5,762 nt of DNA from Gammaproteobacteria bacterium (GCA_029859085.1 JAOUDU010000199.1:1-5762), one strand, 5' to 3'; shown: positions 1 through 5,762, counted from the first letter of the stretch. A program made the numbers and translations. Notes: generated from the sequence alone by a model not told the origin.

Positions 1-961
1 CGTCGGCACCGGCCTCTTTCATGGCTCTGCGCGCGGCTTCGAGTTTCTCCCGGATATCCTCGAGATTCAGTTTCAATTCCTCCAGGCTGGCAGCCTTTAC
101 CGCCTTGTCGAAGATTTTTTCTTCCGGCGCCTGGCTCACCTCAGCCTCCTTGCGCAGGTCATGCAGAACGGGTGCCTCGGGAATTATTTTCTGGCCGGGG
201 TCCAGTTGCCGCTGGTTGATGAATTTCGGGGAGACGATTTCCACACCGCTGCCGTGCATCTGCACCAGTACCTTCTTGCGCAGGTTGGAACGCGCGCTGA
301 GCAGGTTTTCGATCGACGGCAAAAAGCCGCATACGCGATATGCGACCGCGTGATCCAGCAGTTCATGCACCAGGACGAAGGGATCCTCGAGGCCGGCTTC
401 TTGCGCCGCCCGCAGCATCAGCTCCTCGACCCGGGTATAGGTGACGTCGTAGCCGATCGACACCTCGGCGAAGATAATGGTTCCCTCACGGTACAGCACA
501 TTGACCGGGCTGTTGATCAGCAACAGGTTGGGGAGCGTGGTCAGGTCCCGCCACTCAGTCTGGATCTGGGTATTGACCAGCGTGCGCTTGATCACCCGGC
601 CAAACTGGTCGTTCACCCGGATATAGTCCCCCGGGCGAAAAGGCTGGGTCGCCTGCAACATGACCCCGGCCATCGCATTGGAGACAAAGGTGGTGGAAGA
701 CAGGGCGATTACCGCTGTCAGCACGACCCCGAGCAGGCTCAGCACCTGGCCCCGGGTCTGTTCGCTGATCGGCAGCATGATGATCAGGGCGATAATGACG
801 GCCGAGCCGTTGATCCAGTTGAGCAGCGGGTAAATCAGGCCGGAAGAACTATCCTGGCTGCGGTTGACGAACCAGTTGGTCAGCCAGGCCAGGGCCACGC
901 CTATGCCGATGATCGAGGCCAGGGGCCACAGGGTGGTAAGCCCGTTCTGTAACGATTCCAT
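1..961 (-). CDS. MscS-family mechanosensitive ion channel (3' end outside window)
   Basis: Predicted inner-membrane, tension-gated channel that releases solutes on osmotic downshock. I translated 320 codons by hand from ATG 961-959; no stop occurs before the window edge. Three hydrophobic segments are visible at about residues 9-32, 41-65 and 75-103. The third is the pore helix and ends in SNAMAGVM, matching the SN..AG signature of MscS TM3. It is followed by PFRPGDYIRV (about 107-116), the conserved start of the beta domain, then LPNLLLINSPV (143-153), the equivalent of the IPN motif. An alpha/beta domain follows to about residue 250. Residues about 260-320 are a charged, helical, Glu/Lys/Arg-rich extension (for example LEELKLNLEDIREKLEAARR) that looks like coiled coil and is not part of the core MscS fold. 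The start has only a distant GAGG (975-978, 13-base gap); an in-frame TTG at 988 is less likely. Family assignment is firm; gating properties and full length are unknown. Confidence 0.95.
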   Translation of the reverse strand, partial: MESLQNGLTTLWPLASIIGIGVALAWLTNWFVNRSQDSSSGLIYPLLNWINGSAVIIALIIMLPISEQTRGQVLSLLGVVLTAVIALSSTTFVSNAMAGVMLQATQPFRPGDYIRVNDQFGRVIKRTLVNTQIQTEWRDLTTLPNLLLINSPVNVLYREGTIIFAEVSIGYDVTYTRVEELMLRAAQEAGLEDPFVLVHELLDHAVAYRVCGFLPSIENLLSARSNLRKKVLVQMHGSGVEIVSPKFINQRQLDPGQKIIPEAPVLHDLRKEAEVSQAPEEKIFDKAVKAASLEELKLNLEDIREKLEAARRAMKEAGAD

Positions 962-997
962 CTGCTGATTGCCGCCTCGTCCTGCCAAATGGCCTAC

Positions 998-1025
998 AGG
1001 ATAACAGCTTGGGATGCTTCGCCAA
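998..1025 (-). promoter_or_regulatory. Possible sigma70 promoter for the MscS-type gene
   Basis: Read on the minus strand, TTGGCG (1025-1020, four of six to TTGACA) is followed after 16 bases by TATCCT (1003-998, four of six to TATAAT). Initiation would fall near 990, giving a leader of about 28 bases before ATG 961. It is the best pair I found in the divergent gap but is weak and could be chance. Confidence 0.3.
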
Positions 1026-1123
1026 CAGTTCGGCGTCAGCCGTGGATTGGCTTTGCCCGCGCTTCGGGTTACCTTACCGCATCGTTTAATTCATCCCGCA
1101 AGCCGGGGCCGGTGAATCTGCCT

Positions 1124-1127
1124 GGAG
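1124..1127 (+). promoter_or_regulatory. Ribosome binding site fixing the start of the NTF2-like gene
   Basis: GGAG lies 8 bases before ATG 1136. The same frame is open back to an ATG at 989, but that start has no comparable purine tract, and the 49 extra residues look like translated intergenic DNA rather than a folded N-terminus. The downstream start is therefore preferred. Confidence 0.7.
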
Positions 1128-1135
1128 CAAAACCG

Positions 1136-1519
1136 ATGAATACTCTCAAGCGCTGGCACGAGATCATAGAATCCCGCAAACCCGAATTGCTGGATGATAT
1201 CCTGGCCGAGGACTGCGTCTTTTTCTCGCCGGTAGTGCATACCCCCCAGCAGGGCAGGGAGCTTACAAAACTCTACCTGACCGGTGCGATGCATGTCCTC
1301 AACAAGGATTTTCATTACGTGAAGGAGGTGGTGACCCCCGGGCATGCCGTGCTGGAGTTTGTCTGTGACATCGATGGGATCAGCGTAAACGGGGTGGACA
1401 TCATCAGCTTTGATAAACAAGGAAAGATCAGTGAATTCAAGGTGATGGTGCGTCCGCTCAAGGCGATTAACATGCTGCATGCGAAGATGCGCGATATGCT
1501 CGAGCGTTTGTCGGCATGA
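1136..1519 (+). CDS. NTF2-like / SnoaL-like fold protein
   Basis: A 127-residue protein with the layout of the nuclear transport factor 2-like superfamily, small cone-shaped alpha+beta proteins that bind or transform small hydrophobic ligands or serve as dimerisation domains. The N-terminal helix (about 3-24, LKRWHEIIESRKPELLDDIL) is followed by AEDCVFFSPVVHTPQQGRE, the usual helix-turn-strand that opens the pocket. The Gly-Arg-Glu (40-42) leads into the next helix, and strands follow at about 59-66, 71-79, 82-92 and 97-107 (ISEFKVMVRPLKAI). The FDKQGKISEFKVMVRP stretch is the most recognisable family signature. There is no signal peptide, so it is probably cytosolic. GGAG sits 8 bases upstream. 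It lies 56 bases before the lipoprotein gene on the same strand. Substrate and function cannot be inferred: the fold hosts enzymes, binding proteins and inert scaffolds alike. Confidence 0.85.
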   Translation: MNTLKRWHEIIESRKPELLDDILAEDCVFFSPVVHTPQQGRELTKLYLTGAMHVLNKDFHYVKEVVTPGHAVLEFVCDIDGISVNGVDIISFDKQGKISEFKVMVRPLKAINMLHAKMRDMLERLSA

Positions 1520-1527
1520 GTGCAGTA

Positions 1528-1541
1528 CTGTGCCGGCACAG
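1528..1541. repeat. Perfect 14-base palindrome, possible operator
   Basis: CTGTGCCGGCACAG is its own reverse complement and lies between the NTF2-like stop and the lipoprotein start. It overlaps a second, 8-base palindrome, CAGTACTG (1523-1530). It could be a repressor half-site pair or a short hairpin. No T-run follows, so it is not an intrinsic terminator. A 7-base half-site with zero gap is not rare enough in a window this size to exclude chance. Confidence 0.35.
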
Positions 1542-1575
1542 ATCATAGCCAGATCGGAAATCCGGAGAGATTGTT

Positions 1576-2376
1576 ATGAAAGCGATTTTGCTGACCGCAT
1601 CGCGGATGTTTGTTTTGTTGATGGCATGCGGGCTCGCCGCCTGCGGTGGCGATGACGGCACCGAAATGGCCAGCCAACCCGCTGTGATGGCCCGGATAGA
1701 GGGCAGCGTCATCTACCGGGAGAGGATGTTACTGCCACCCGGCTTCGAAGTGGAGGTCCAGCTGCAGGATATCTCCAAAGCGGATGCCAGCGCTGCGGTA
1801 CTCGTTTCCGTATTGCTGACTCCCGGGGGGGCCCCGCCCTACAGGTTCGCAATTGAATACGATCCGGCCGAGATCAACCCGCGCATGCGCTATGCACTGC
1901 GTGCCACCATCAGCGACGGCGACCGCCTGCTGTTCACATCTACCGACTACATCGATCCGTTCAAGGGCAACCCGGTGGAGATACTGGTGCACCGGGTGCC
2001 CGAGCCGGTGCGGCGTGACGGGCCGTCACTCGAGGGCGTTACCTGGATACTGCAAACCCTCGAGGGCCAACCCGCACCGGTGGGCGCGGAAGGTAAATCC
2101 GTGGACATCCAGTTTGCCGTCCCGGAGCTGCAGGCCGGGGGTTTCTCCGGCTGTAACCGTTACACCGGCGGCTATGGCAGGGAGGGCGTGGCGGAGCAGG
2201 GCAGTCCCCTCAAGTTCGGCCCGCTTGCGGGAACCATGATGGCCTGTGTGGACGGCGCTGAGCTGGAACATCGCTATCTGCAGCTGCTGGGCAGGGTCAC
2301 CGCTTTCCAGCTCGACGGGAATACCCTGAGCCTGTTGGCCGGCCCCGAGGTCGTGGCTACCTTCAAGGCGCCCTGA
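1576..2376 (+). CDS. Outer-membrane-type lipoprotein: YbaY-like domain plus META/HslJ-like domain
   Basis: A 266-residue secreted lipoprotein. The first 22 residues are a lipoprotein signal peptide (MK, then a hydrophobic run) ending in lipobox LAAC, with acylated Cys23. Gly at +2, rather than Asp, predicts sorting to the outer membrane. Residues about 40-138 resemble the YbaY/YscW-type lipoprotein domain: GSVIYRERMLLPPG (43-56), then VEVQLQDISKAD (59-70), YRFAIEYDP (89-97) and RYALRATISDGDRLLFTS (105-122). Residues about 150-264 form a META domain as in the heat-inducible lipoprotein HslJ: LEGVTWIL (152-159), SGCNRYTGGY (191-200) and GPLAGTMMAC (215-224). Cys193 and Cys224 are the pair typical of META domains and may be disulfide-bonded in the periplasm. 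GGAGAG lies 6 bases upstream of the ATG. The biochemical role of either domain is poorly known; META proteins are linked to envelope stress and novobiocin tolerance in E. coli. The two-domain reading is strong, the function unassigned. Confidence 0.93.
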   Translation: MKAILLTASRMFVLLMACGLAACGGDDGTEMASQPAVMARIEGSVIYRERMLLPPGFEVEVQLQDISKADASAAVLVSVLLTPGGAPPYRFAIEYDPAEINPRMRYALRATISDGDRLLFTSTDYIDPFKGNPVEILVHRVPEPVRRDGPSLEGVTWILQTLEGQPAPVGAEGKSVDIQFAVPELQAGGFSGCNRYTGGYGREGVAEQGSPLKFGPLAGTMMACVDGAELEHRYLQLLGRVTAFQLDGNTLSLLAGPEVVATFKAP

Positions 2377-2388
2377 GGGACAGGGCGC
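2368..2388 (+). other. Hairpin over the lipoprotein stop codon
   Basis: GCGCCCT (2368-2374) pairs perfectly with AGGGCGC (2382-2388) around a 7-base loop, and the TGA stop (2374-2376) falls at the stem-loop junction. The nearest T-run (2407-2409) is about 18 bases away, so it lacks the U-tract of an intrinsic terminator. It may protect the 3' end of the lipoprotein mRNA or cause partial termination ahead of the helicase promoter. Confidence 0.35.
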
Positions 2389-2391
2389 GGA

Positions 2392-2420
2392 CGGACAGGA
2401 GCCCCTTTTCCCTGTATAAT
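2392..2420 (+). promoter_or_regulatory. Sigma70-type promoter for the DeaD-type helicase gene
   Basis: A perfect TATAAT -10 (2415-2420) is preceded, at the ideal 17-base spacing, by CGGACA (2392-2397), which matches TTGACA at GACA. Initiation would be near 2427, giving a leader of about 44 bases to ATG 2471. It lies wholly within the 94-base gap after the lipoprotein gene, so the helicase can be transcribed independently of the upstream genes. Confidence 0.65.
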
Positions 2421-2470
2421 CCACGCCCGCGCTTTCACCGTGCGCCCCGCTCACCTCTCAAGGTAACTAC

Positions 2471-4396
2471 ATGTCCACTCCAGATGGGATAACCAGTTTT
2501 GCCGAACTGGACTTGCCCGCGACCCTGCAAAAGGCCCTCGTAGATGTCGGCTATGAAACGCCCTCCGCCATCCAGGCCCGGATCATCCCCCATATGCTGG
2601 AGGGTGCCGACGTGCTGGGCCAGGCCCAGACCGGTACCGGCAAAACCGCGGCATTTGCCCTGCCTGTCCTGGCGCGGCTCGATTTCAGGCAAAAGCTGCC
2701 ACAGGTGCTGGTGCTCGCCCCTACCCGGGAGCTGGCAATCCAGGTAGCGGAGGCGTTCCAGAAGTATGCGCGCCACCTGCCGGGTTTCCACGTGCTCCCT
2801 ATATACGGGGGCTCCGACATGCGCGGACAGCTGCGACAACTTGAGCGCGGGGTGCACGTGGTGGTCGGAACCCCGGGGCGGGTCATGGACCATATGCGGC
2901 GCGGATCCCTGAACCTCTCGAAGCTGCAGACCCTGGTGCTGGACGAGGCGGACGAGATGTTGCGCATGGGATTCATCGACGATGTCGAGTGGATCCTGGA
3001 GCAGACGCCGCCACAGCGCCAGATCGCGCTCTTTTCCGCTACCATGCCGGACGCTATCCGGCGTATAGCCAAGCGCCACCTGCGGGATCCGCGGGAAATT
3101 TCCATCGAGGTGAAGAGTGTCATCAGCTCAGCCATTCGCCAGCGGGTCTGGATGATGGCGGGGGTGCACAAGCTCGACGCGCTCACCCGCATCCTCGAAG
3201 TCGAGGATTTTGACGGGATGATCATATTTGTCCGCACCCGCATCCTGACCACGGAACTGGCTGACAAACTGGCCGCCCGCGGCTACTCGGCTACGGCGCT
3301 GAACGGGGATATTCCCCAGAAGCAGAGGGAACAGACGATAGAGCGCCTCAAGAGCGGGGACCTGGACATCCTGGTGGCCACCGATGTCGCCGCCCGCGGC
3401 CTGGACGTAGGGCGTATCAGCCACGTCATTAATTACGACATCCCCTACGATGTCGAGGCCTATGTGCACCGGATCGGGCGCACGGGTCGTGCCGGCAGGA
3501 CCGGTGAAACCATACTGTTCGCCGCCAATCGCGAGCGACGGTTGCTGCGGGCGATTGAAAAGGCCACCGGCGAGACCATCGAGCAAATGGCCCTGCCGAC
3601 CGCCGAACAGGTCACTGACAAACGTATCGGCAGGTTCAAGCAACGCATCACGGAGACCCTGGCCACCGCGGACCTCAAGGCCTTTCGCAAGATGGTGGAG
3701 GACTACCAGCACGAATACGGTGTGCCGGTGATCGAGATAGCCGCGGCACTGGGGGTGCTGGCGCAGGGCGGGAAGTCACAGGCCCCCAAACCCGAAGTGG
3801 CGGGCGCCGACCGGAAGACGGCGCGTCCCGCAGCCGGAGTACAAGTCGAGTCGCGGCGCAAGACGACCGCGAAGCCCGACCGCGAGGCCCGTGCCAGGCC
3901 CGATCGGGAAACAACGCGAAAACCTCCCCGGGAGGTTCTGCCGGCCAGTGGCGGCGAGCCGGCGCCCCGGCCTGAGCCGGTGCAAAAGCCTGACCTGGGC
4001 GCACCGCTTCGCGCCGGCCCCGCGCGCCAGCGGGAAGGCGCCGCGGTGGATGCCGGCATGGAGCGCTACCGGATTGAAGTCGGCCTCCAGCACGGTGTGA
4101 AGCCGGGTAATATTGTCGGCGCGATTGCGAACGAGGCGGAAATCGAGAGCGAGTACATCGGGCGCATTGAGATTTTTGACGACCACAGCACCGTGCAGTT
4201 GCCGGAAGGCATGCCGAAGGAAATATTCAAGCACCTGAAAAACGTCTGGGTCAGTGGCCAGAGGCTGCAGATTTCGCGGCTGGACCAGCAGGGCAAGCCC
4301 CTGCAGCGTGCCGCCCGGGACAAACCGCGGGCTGCCGTGCCGGAAGGCGACAAGCCTGCCGGGAAGAAGGGCCCGAAGCACCGCAAACCGAAGTGA
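2471..4396 (+). CDS. deaD: DEAD-box ATP-dependent RNA helicase, DeaD/CsdA type
   Basis: A cytosolic 641-residue RNA helicase that uses ATP to unwind short RNA duplexes; DeaD/CsdA acts in large-subunit ribosome assembly and mRNA turnover in the cold. All core motifs are intact: Q motif (Phe10, GYETPSAIQ 27-35), I AQTGTGKT (52-59), Ia PTRELA (84-89), TPGR (134-137), II DEAD (158-161), III SAT (189-191), IV IIFVRT (251-256), V ATDVAARGLD (303-312) and VI HRIGRTGR (333-340). A helical segment with RRLLRAIEK (357-365) and AFRKMVEDY (404-412) follows. Residues about 433-528 are a disordered Arg/Lys/Pro/Ala linker. Residues about 532-602 are the DbpA/CsdA RNA-binding domain (YRIEVGLQHGVKPGNIVGAI, then YIGRIEIFDDHSTVQLPEGM), and the last 35 residues are a basic tail. 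The order and length closely follow E. coli CsdA (629 residues), separating it from RhlB, RhlE, SrmB and DbpA. AAGGT lies 6 bases before the ATG. Confidence 0.97.
   Translation: MSTPDGITSFAELDLPATLQKALVDVGYETPSAIQARIIPHMLEGADVLGQAQTGTGKTAAFALPVLARLDFRQKLPQVLVLAPTRELAIQVAEAFQKYARHLPGFHVLPIYGGSDMRGQLRQLERGVHVVVGTPGRVMDHMRRGSLNLSKLQTLVLDEADEMLRMGFIDDVEWILEQTPPQRQIALFSATMPDAIRRIAKRHLRDPREISIEVKSVISSAIRQRVWMMAGVHKLDALTRILEVEDFDGMIIFVRTRILTTELADKLAARGYSATALNGDIPQKQREQTIERLKSGDLDILVATDVAARGLDVGRISHVINYDIPYDVEAYVHRIGRTGRAGRTGETILFAANRERRLLRAIEKATGETIEQMALPTAEQVTDKRIGRFKQRITETLATADLKAFRKMVEDYQHEYGVPVIEIAAALGVLAQGGKSQAPKPEVAGADRKTARPAAGVQVESRRKTTAKPDREARARPDRETTRKPPREVLPASGGEPAPRPEPVQKPDLGAPLRAGPARQREGAAVDAGMERYRIEVGLQHGVKPGNIVGAIANEAEIESEYIGRIEIFDDHSTVQLPEGMPKEIFKHLKNVWVSGQRLQISRLDQQGKPLQRAARDKPRAAVPEGDKPAGKKGPKHRKPK
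3921..3937. repeat. Inverted repeat inside the helicase linker
   Basis: AACCTCCC and GGGAGGTT face each other around a single C, within the codons for the KPPREV part of the disordered linker. As RNA it would form a 7-base-pair stem with a CCG loop. No T-run follows, and one such repeat is roughly expected by chance in a window of this size. Confidence 0.3.
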
Positions 4397-4397
4397 C

Positions 4398-4423
4398 CGG
4401 GCGGCTGCAACCTGCAGGGCCCG
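4398..4423 (+). other. Hairpin between helicase and transporter genes
   Basis: CGGGC (4398-4402) and CTGCA (4405-4409) pair with TGCAG (4413-4417) and GCCCG (4419-4423), leaving an ACC loop and a GG/G internal bulge. It starts 2 bases after the helicase stop and fills half of the 46-base gap to the next ATG. Without a U-tract it is unlikely to terminate fully; a role in mRNA processing or in tuning the downstream gene is possible. Confidence 0.3.
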
Positions 4424-4442
4424 CTCCCGGCGAGTGCCGCTG

Positions 4443-5648
4443 ATGCCGGTTCTGTTCGGGGTAGTGCTGCTGGACCTGATAGGTTTCGGCATCGTCATAC
4501 CCATCCTGCCCTTCCTCTCGCCCCAACTGGGGGCCGACAAGCTGGATGTCGCCTATATCATCGTCGCCTACGCCGTAGGCGCCGGCCTGTGCGCGCCGTT
4601 CTGGGGACGCTTGTCCGATCGCATCGGCCGTAAACCGGTGATCATGATCTGCCTCGGGGGCGCCGCGGTCTCCTATGTCATGCTCGGCCTGGCCTCTGCC
4701 CTGTGGATGGTTTACGCCGCTCGCGCGTTCGCCGGCTTGATGGCCGGTAACGTGGGTGTCGCGTCGGCCATGATGGCGGACATCACGAGGCCGGAGAACC
4801 GCGCCCGAGGCATGGGCCTGATTGGCGCGGCCTTCGGCTTGGGCCTGGTGCTCGGCCCGATGCTGGGCGGCCTGTTGTCAGGCGACGAACCCGGTTTCCT
4901 TCTTCCCTGCGCGGTGGCGGGCGTGATGTCGGTGCTGGCCATGGTCGCCGCGGCGATATTCCTTCCCGAGTCCCTTTCCGCCGACAGGCAGGTGGCCAAC
5001 AGGGCGCAGCAGCACAGCGGCAGCATGGGCTCTACTTACAGCATACTGCGCCGGGGCGGCAACCGGCTGCTGGTACTGCAATTCTGCCTGCACAACCTCT
5101 GCGTCAGTTCGCTCACCTATATGTTTCCACTGTGGGCGGGCGATACGCTCGGCTGGGGCCCCCGCCAGGTCGGCATCGTGTTTGGTATCCAGGGCGCGAT
5201 CATGGTGGTGGTGCAGGGCGGCCTGATGGGCCTGCTCGTGCGCAAGCTGGGTGAGTTGCGCCTGTTGCGAATTGCCGTCACCGGGCTGGTGCTCGGGCTT
5301 TTCATGGGCGTGTGTGCCGATGGTATGGTATCGATGGTGGCGTCTATCTTTGTCGCCATGACCGGGGCGACCCTTTGCATGCCGCTGTTGAATGCGATTG
5401 TAAGCCATCGCACGCCGGTGATGATCCGCGGCAGGATGCTGGGAGTTGCGGGTGCTGCCGCGTCCTGGGGTCGGGTCGCGGGTCCGCTGCTTGCGGGAGG
5501 CAACCTGGCGCTGTTCGGCTACCACGGCGCCTGGCTGGGCTCCCTGCTGGTGTCACTGGCCTATATGGCGTGGTGTTACCGCGAGTACGCCCGCTACGGA
5601 CGCAACCCGCCGGCCGAGGCGATTGCCACACATGGTAATTTGCGCTGA
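4443..5648 (+). CDS. Major facilitator superfamily transporter, DHA1/TetA-like drug:H+ antiporter type
   Basis: A 401-residue inner-membrane protein with about 12 hydrophobic helices, the usual size for proton-driven drug antiporters of the DHA1 group. Helix 1 carries LLDLIGFGIVIPILP (9-23) with a membrane Asp11, as in TetA-like and related exporters. Motif A is complete between helices 2 and 3 (GRLSDRIGRKPV, 55-66). Motif B is ARAFAGLMAGNVG (93-105, Arg94), and antiporter motif C is in helix 5 (GAAFGLGLVLGPMLGG, 128-143). A hydrophilic central loop at about 176-207 joins the halves, and a degenerate motif A repeat (GLMGLLVRKLG, 260-270) marks the second half. The frame is open upstream to an ATG at 4254 inside the helicase gene, but those 63 residues are Arg-rich and non-hydrophobic, so ATG 4443 with a weak GGCGAG (4429-4434) was chosen; GTG 4434 would add three residues. 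The substrate cannot be predicted, and resistance should not be assumed. Confidence 0.93.
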   Translation: MPVLFGVVLLDLIGFGIVIPILPFLSPQLGADKLDVAYIIVAYAVGAGLCAPFWGRLSDRIGRKPVIMICLGGAAVSYVMLGLASALWMVYAARAFAGLMAGNVGVASAMMADITRPENRARGMGLIGAAFGLGLVLGPMLGGLLSGDEPGFLLPCAVAGVMSVLAMVAAAIFLPESLSADRQVANRAQQHSGSMGSTYSILRRGGNRLLVLQFCLHNLCVSSLTYMFPLWAGDTLGWGPRQVGIVFGIQGAIMVVVQGGLMGLLVRKLGELRLLRIAVTGLVLGLFMGVCADGMVSMVASIFVAMTGATLCMPLLNAIVSHRTPVMIRGRMLGVAGAAASWGRVAGPLLAGGNLALFGYHGAWLGSLLVSLAYMAWCYREYARYGRNPPAEAIATHGNLR

Positions 5649-5694
5649 GAGAGGCTAGTGTAACTGCCTGAAATTTTCTCGGAGCAACTTTGCG

Positions 5695-5762
5695 ATGACT
5701 ACAAAACTTTTTGATTTAACCGGAAAAATCGCCCTCGTCAGCGGCGCCAGTCGCGGTATCGG
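5695..5762 (+). CDS. Short-chain dehydrogenase/reductase, N-terminal fragment
   Basis: Only 22 complete codons and two bases of the next are in the window. They read MTTKLFDLTGKIALVSGASR and then Gly-Ile-Gly (the last codon is GGN). This is the first beta strand and the glycine-rich nucleotide-binding loop of classical SDR enzymes, which use NAD(H) or NADP(H) on alcohols or ketones. The usual TGxxxGIG appears as SGASRGIG, a common Ser variant. An Arg directly before the second glycine is often seen in NADP(H)-using members, but cofactor and substrate need the rest of the gene. GGAG (5681-5684) lies 10 bases before the ATG. The 46-base gap after the transporter has no convincing promoter or terminator, so co-transcription is likely. 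The 5' codons (ACTACAAAACTTTTTGATTT) are notably AT-rich against the GC-rich surroundings, as is common at efficiently translated starts. Confidence 0.92.
   Translation, partial: MTTKLFDLTGKIALVSGASRGI

Larger units (their letters stand above)
962..1135. other. Divergent intergenic region
   Basis: This 174-base stretch separates the minus-strand channel gene from the plus-strand NTF2-like gene, so it should carry promoters in both directions. Apart from the weak minus-strand pair at 998-1025, I see only an AT-rich patch with TTTAAT at 1085-1090 as a possible plus-strand -10. The sequence 17 bases upstream of it (CTTCGG) is a poor -35. No strong palindrome, terminator or small RNA signature is evident. 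Confidence 0.5.

Noticed and set aside
161..952. Long plus-strand open frame of 263 codons
   Set aside because: It lies exactly opposite the MscS-type gene, whose translation carries clear family motifs. The product is rich in Gln, His, Asp and Arg without a recognisable domain, as expected for an antisense frame in GC-rich DNA.
989..1135. N-terminal extension of the NTF2-like protein to ATG 989
   Set aside because: It has no good ribosome binding site, would fill the whole divergent intergenic region and overlap the candidate minus-strand promoter. The family normally starts near the chosen ATG at 1136.
2435..3712. Several minus-strand open frames opposite the helicase core
   Set aside because: They shadow the coding strand, which holds every DEAD-box motif in order; none shows a domain of its own.
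4254..4442. 63-residue N-terminal extension of the transporter overlapping the helicase gene
   Set aside because: The residues are Arg-rich and non-hydrophobic, unlike any MFS N-terminus, and come from the out-of-frame end of the helicase gene.
3776..4540. Minus-strand open frame of 254 codons opposite the helicase and transporter start
   Set aside because: It runs antisense to the well-supported helicase linker and RNA-binding domain, has no motif or ribosome binding site that I can see, and reflects low stop frequency in GC-rich DNA.
5640..5694. Possible promoter before the short-chain dehydrogenase
   Set aside because: TTGCGC at 5640 and TAGTGT at 5656 cannot be paired at a 16-18 base spacing, and no other credible pair was found.
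1..5762. Mobile element, CRISPR, prophage, defence system, tRNA or riboswitch
   Set aside because: I saw no terminal repeats with a transposase, no regularly spaced repeats, no integrase or nuclease motifs, and no conserved RNA fold. All gene-sized space is filled by common chromosomal families.

Overview
The window is ordinary, densely coded chromosomal DNA from a GC-rich bacterium. The DeaD/CsdA-type helicase, the YbaY-type and META lipoprotein domains and Shine-Dalgarno-led starts point to a gammaproteobacterium. A marine Halieaceae-like lineage is my guess, from overall protein flavour only; no rRNA or other decisive marker is present. I see no insertion sequence, CRISPR array, tRNA, rRNA, integrase or toxin-antitoxin pair, and no gene-free stretch longer than about 175 bases.

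Layout. On the minus strand, positions 961 to 1 hold the 5' 320 codons of an MscS-type mechanosensitive channel gene that runs off the left edge. A 174-base divergent intergenic region follows. All remaining genes are on the plus strand: a 127-residue NTF2/SnoaL-fold protein (1136-1519), a two-domain lipoprotein with YbaY-like and META/HslJ-like parts (1576-2376), a DeaD/CsdA cold-shock type DEAD-box RNA helicase (2471-4396), a 12-helix major facilitator drug-type antiporter (4443-5648), and the first 22 codons of a short-chain dehydrogenase/reductase (from 5695, cut by the right edge).

How they fit. The channel and the lipoprotein both suit envelope and osmotic upkeep, and the helicase suits RNA and ribosome maintenance under stress, but nothing in the sequence shows they form one pathway. 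The best regulatory signal is a sigma70-type promoter (perfect TATAAT, 17-base spacer, GACA in the -35) just upstream of the helicase gene. The helicase, transporter and dehydrogenase are separated by only 46 bases each and probably share transcription at least in part. I do not find a previously undescribed system here; the findings are modest and several are chance-level structures, marked as such.
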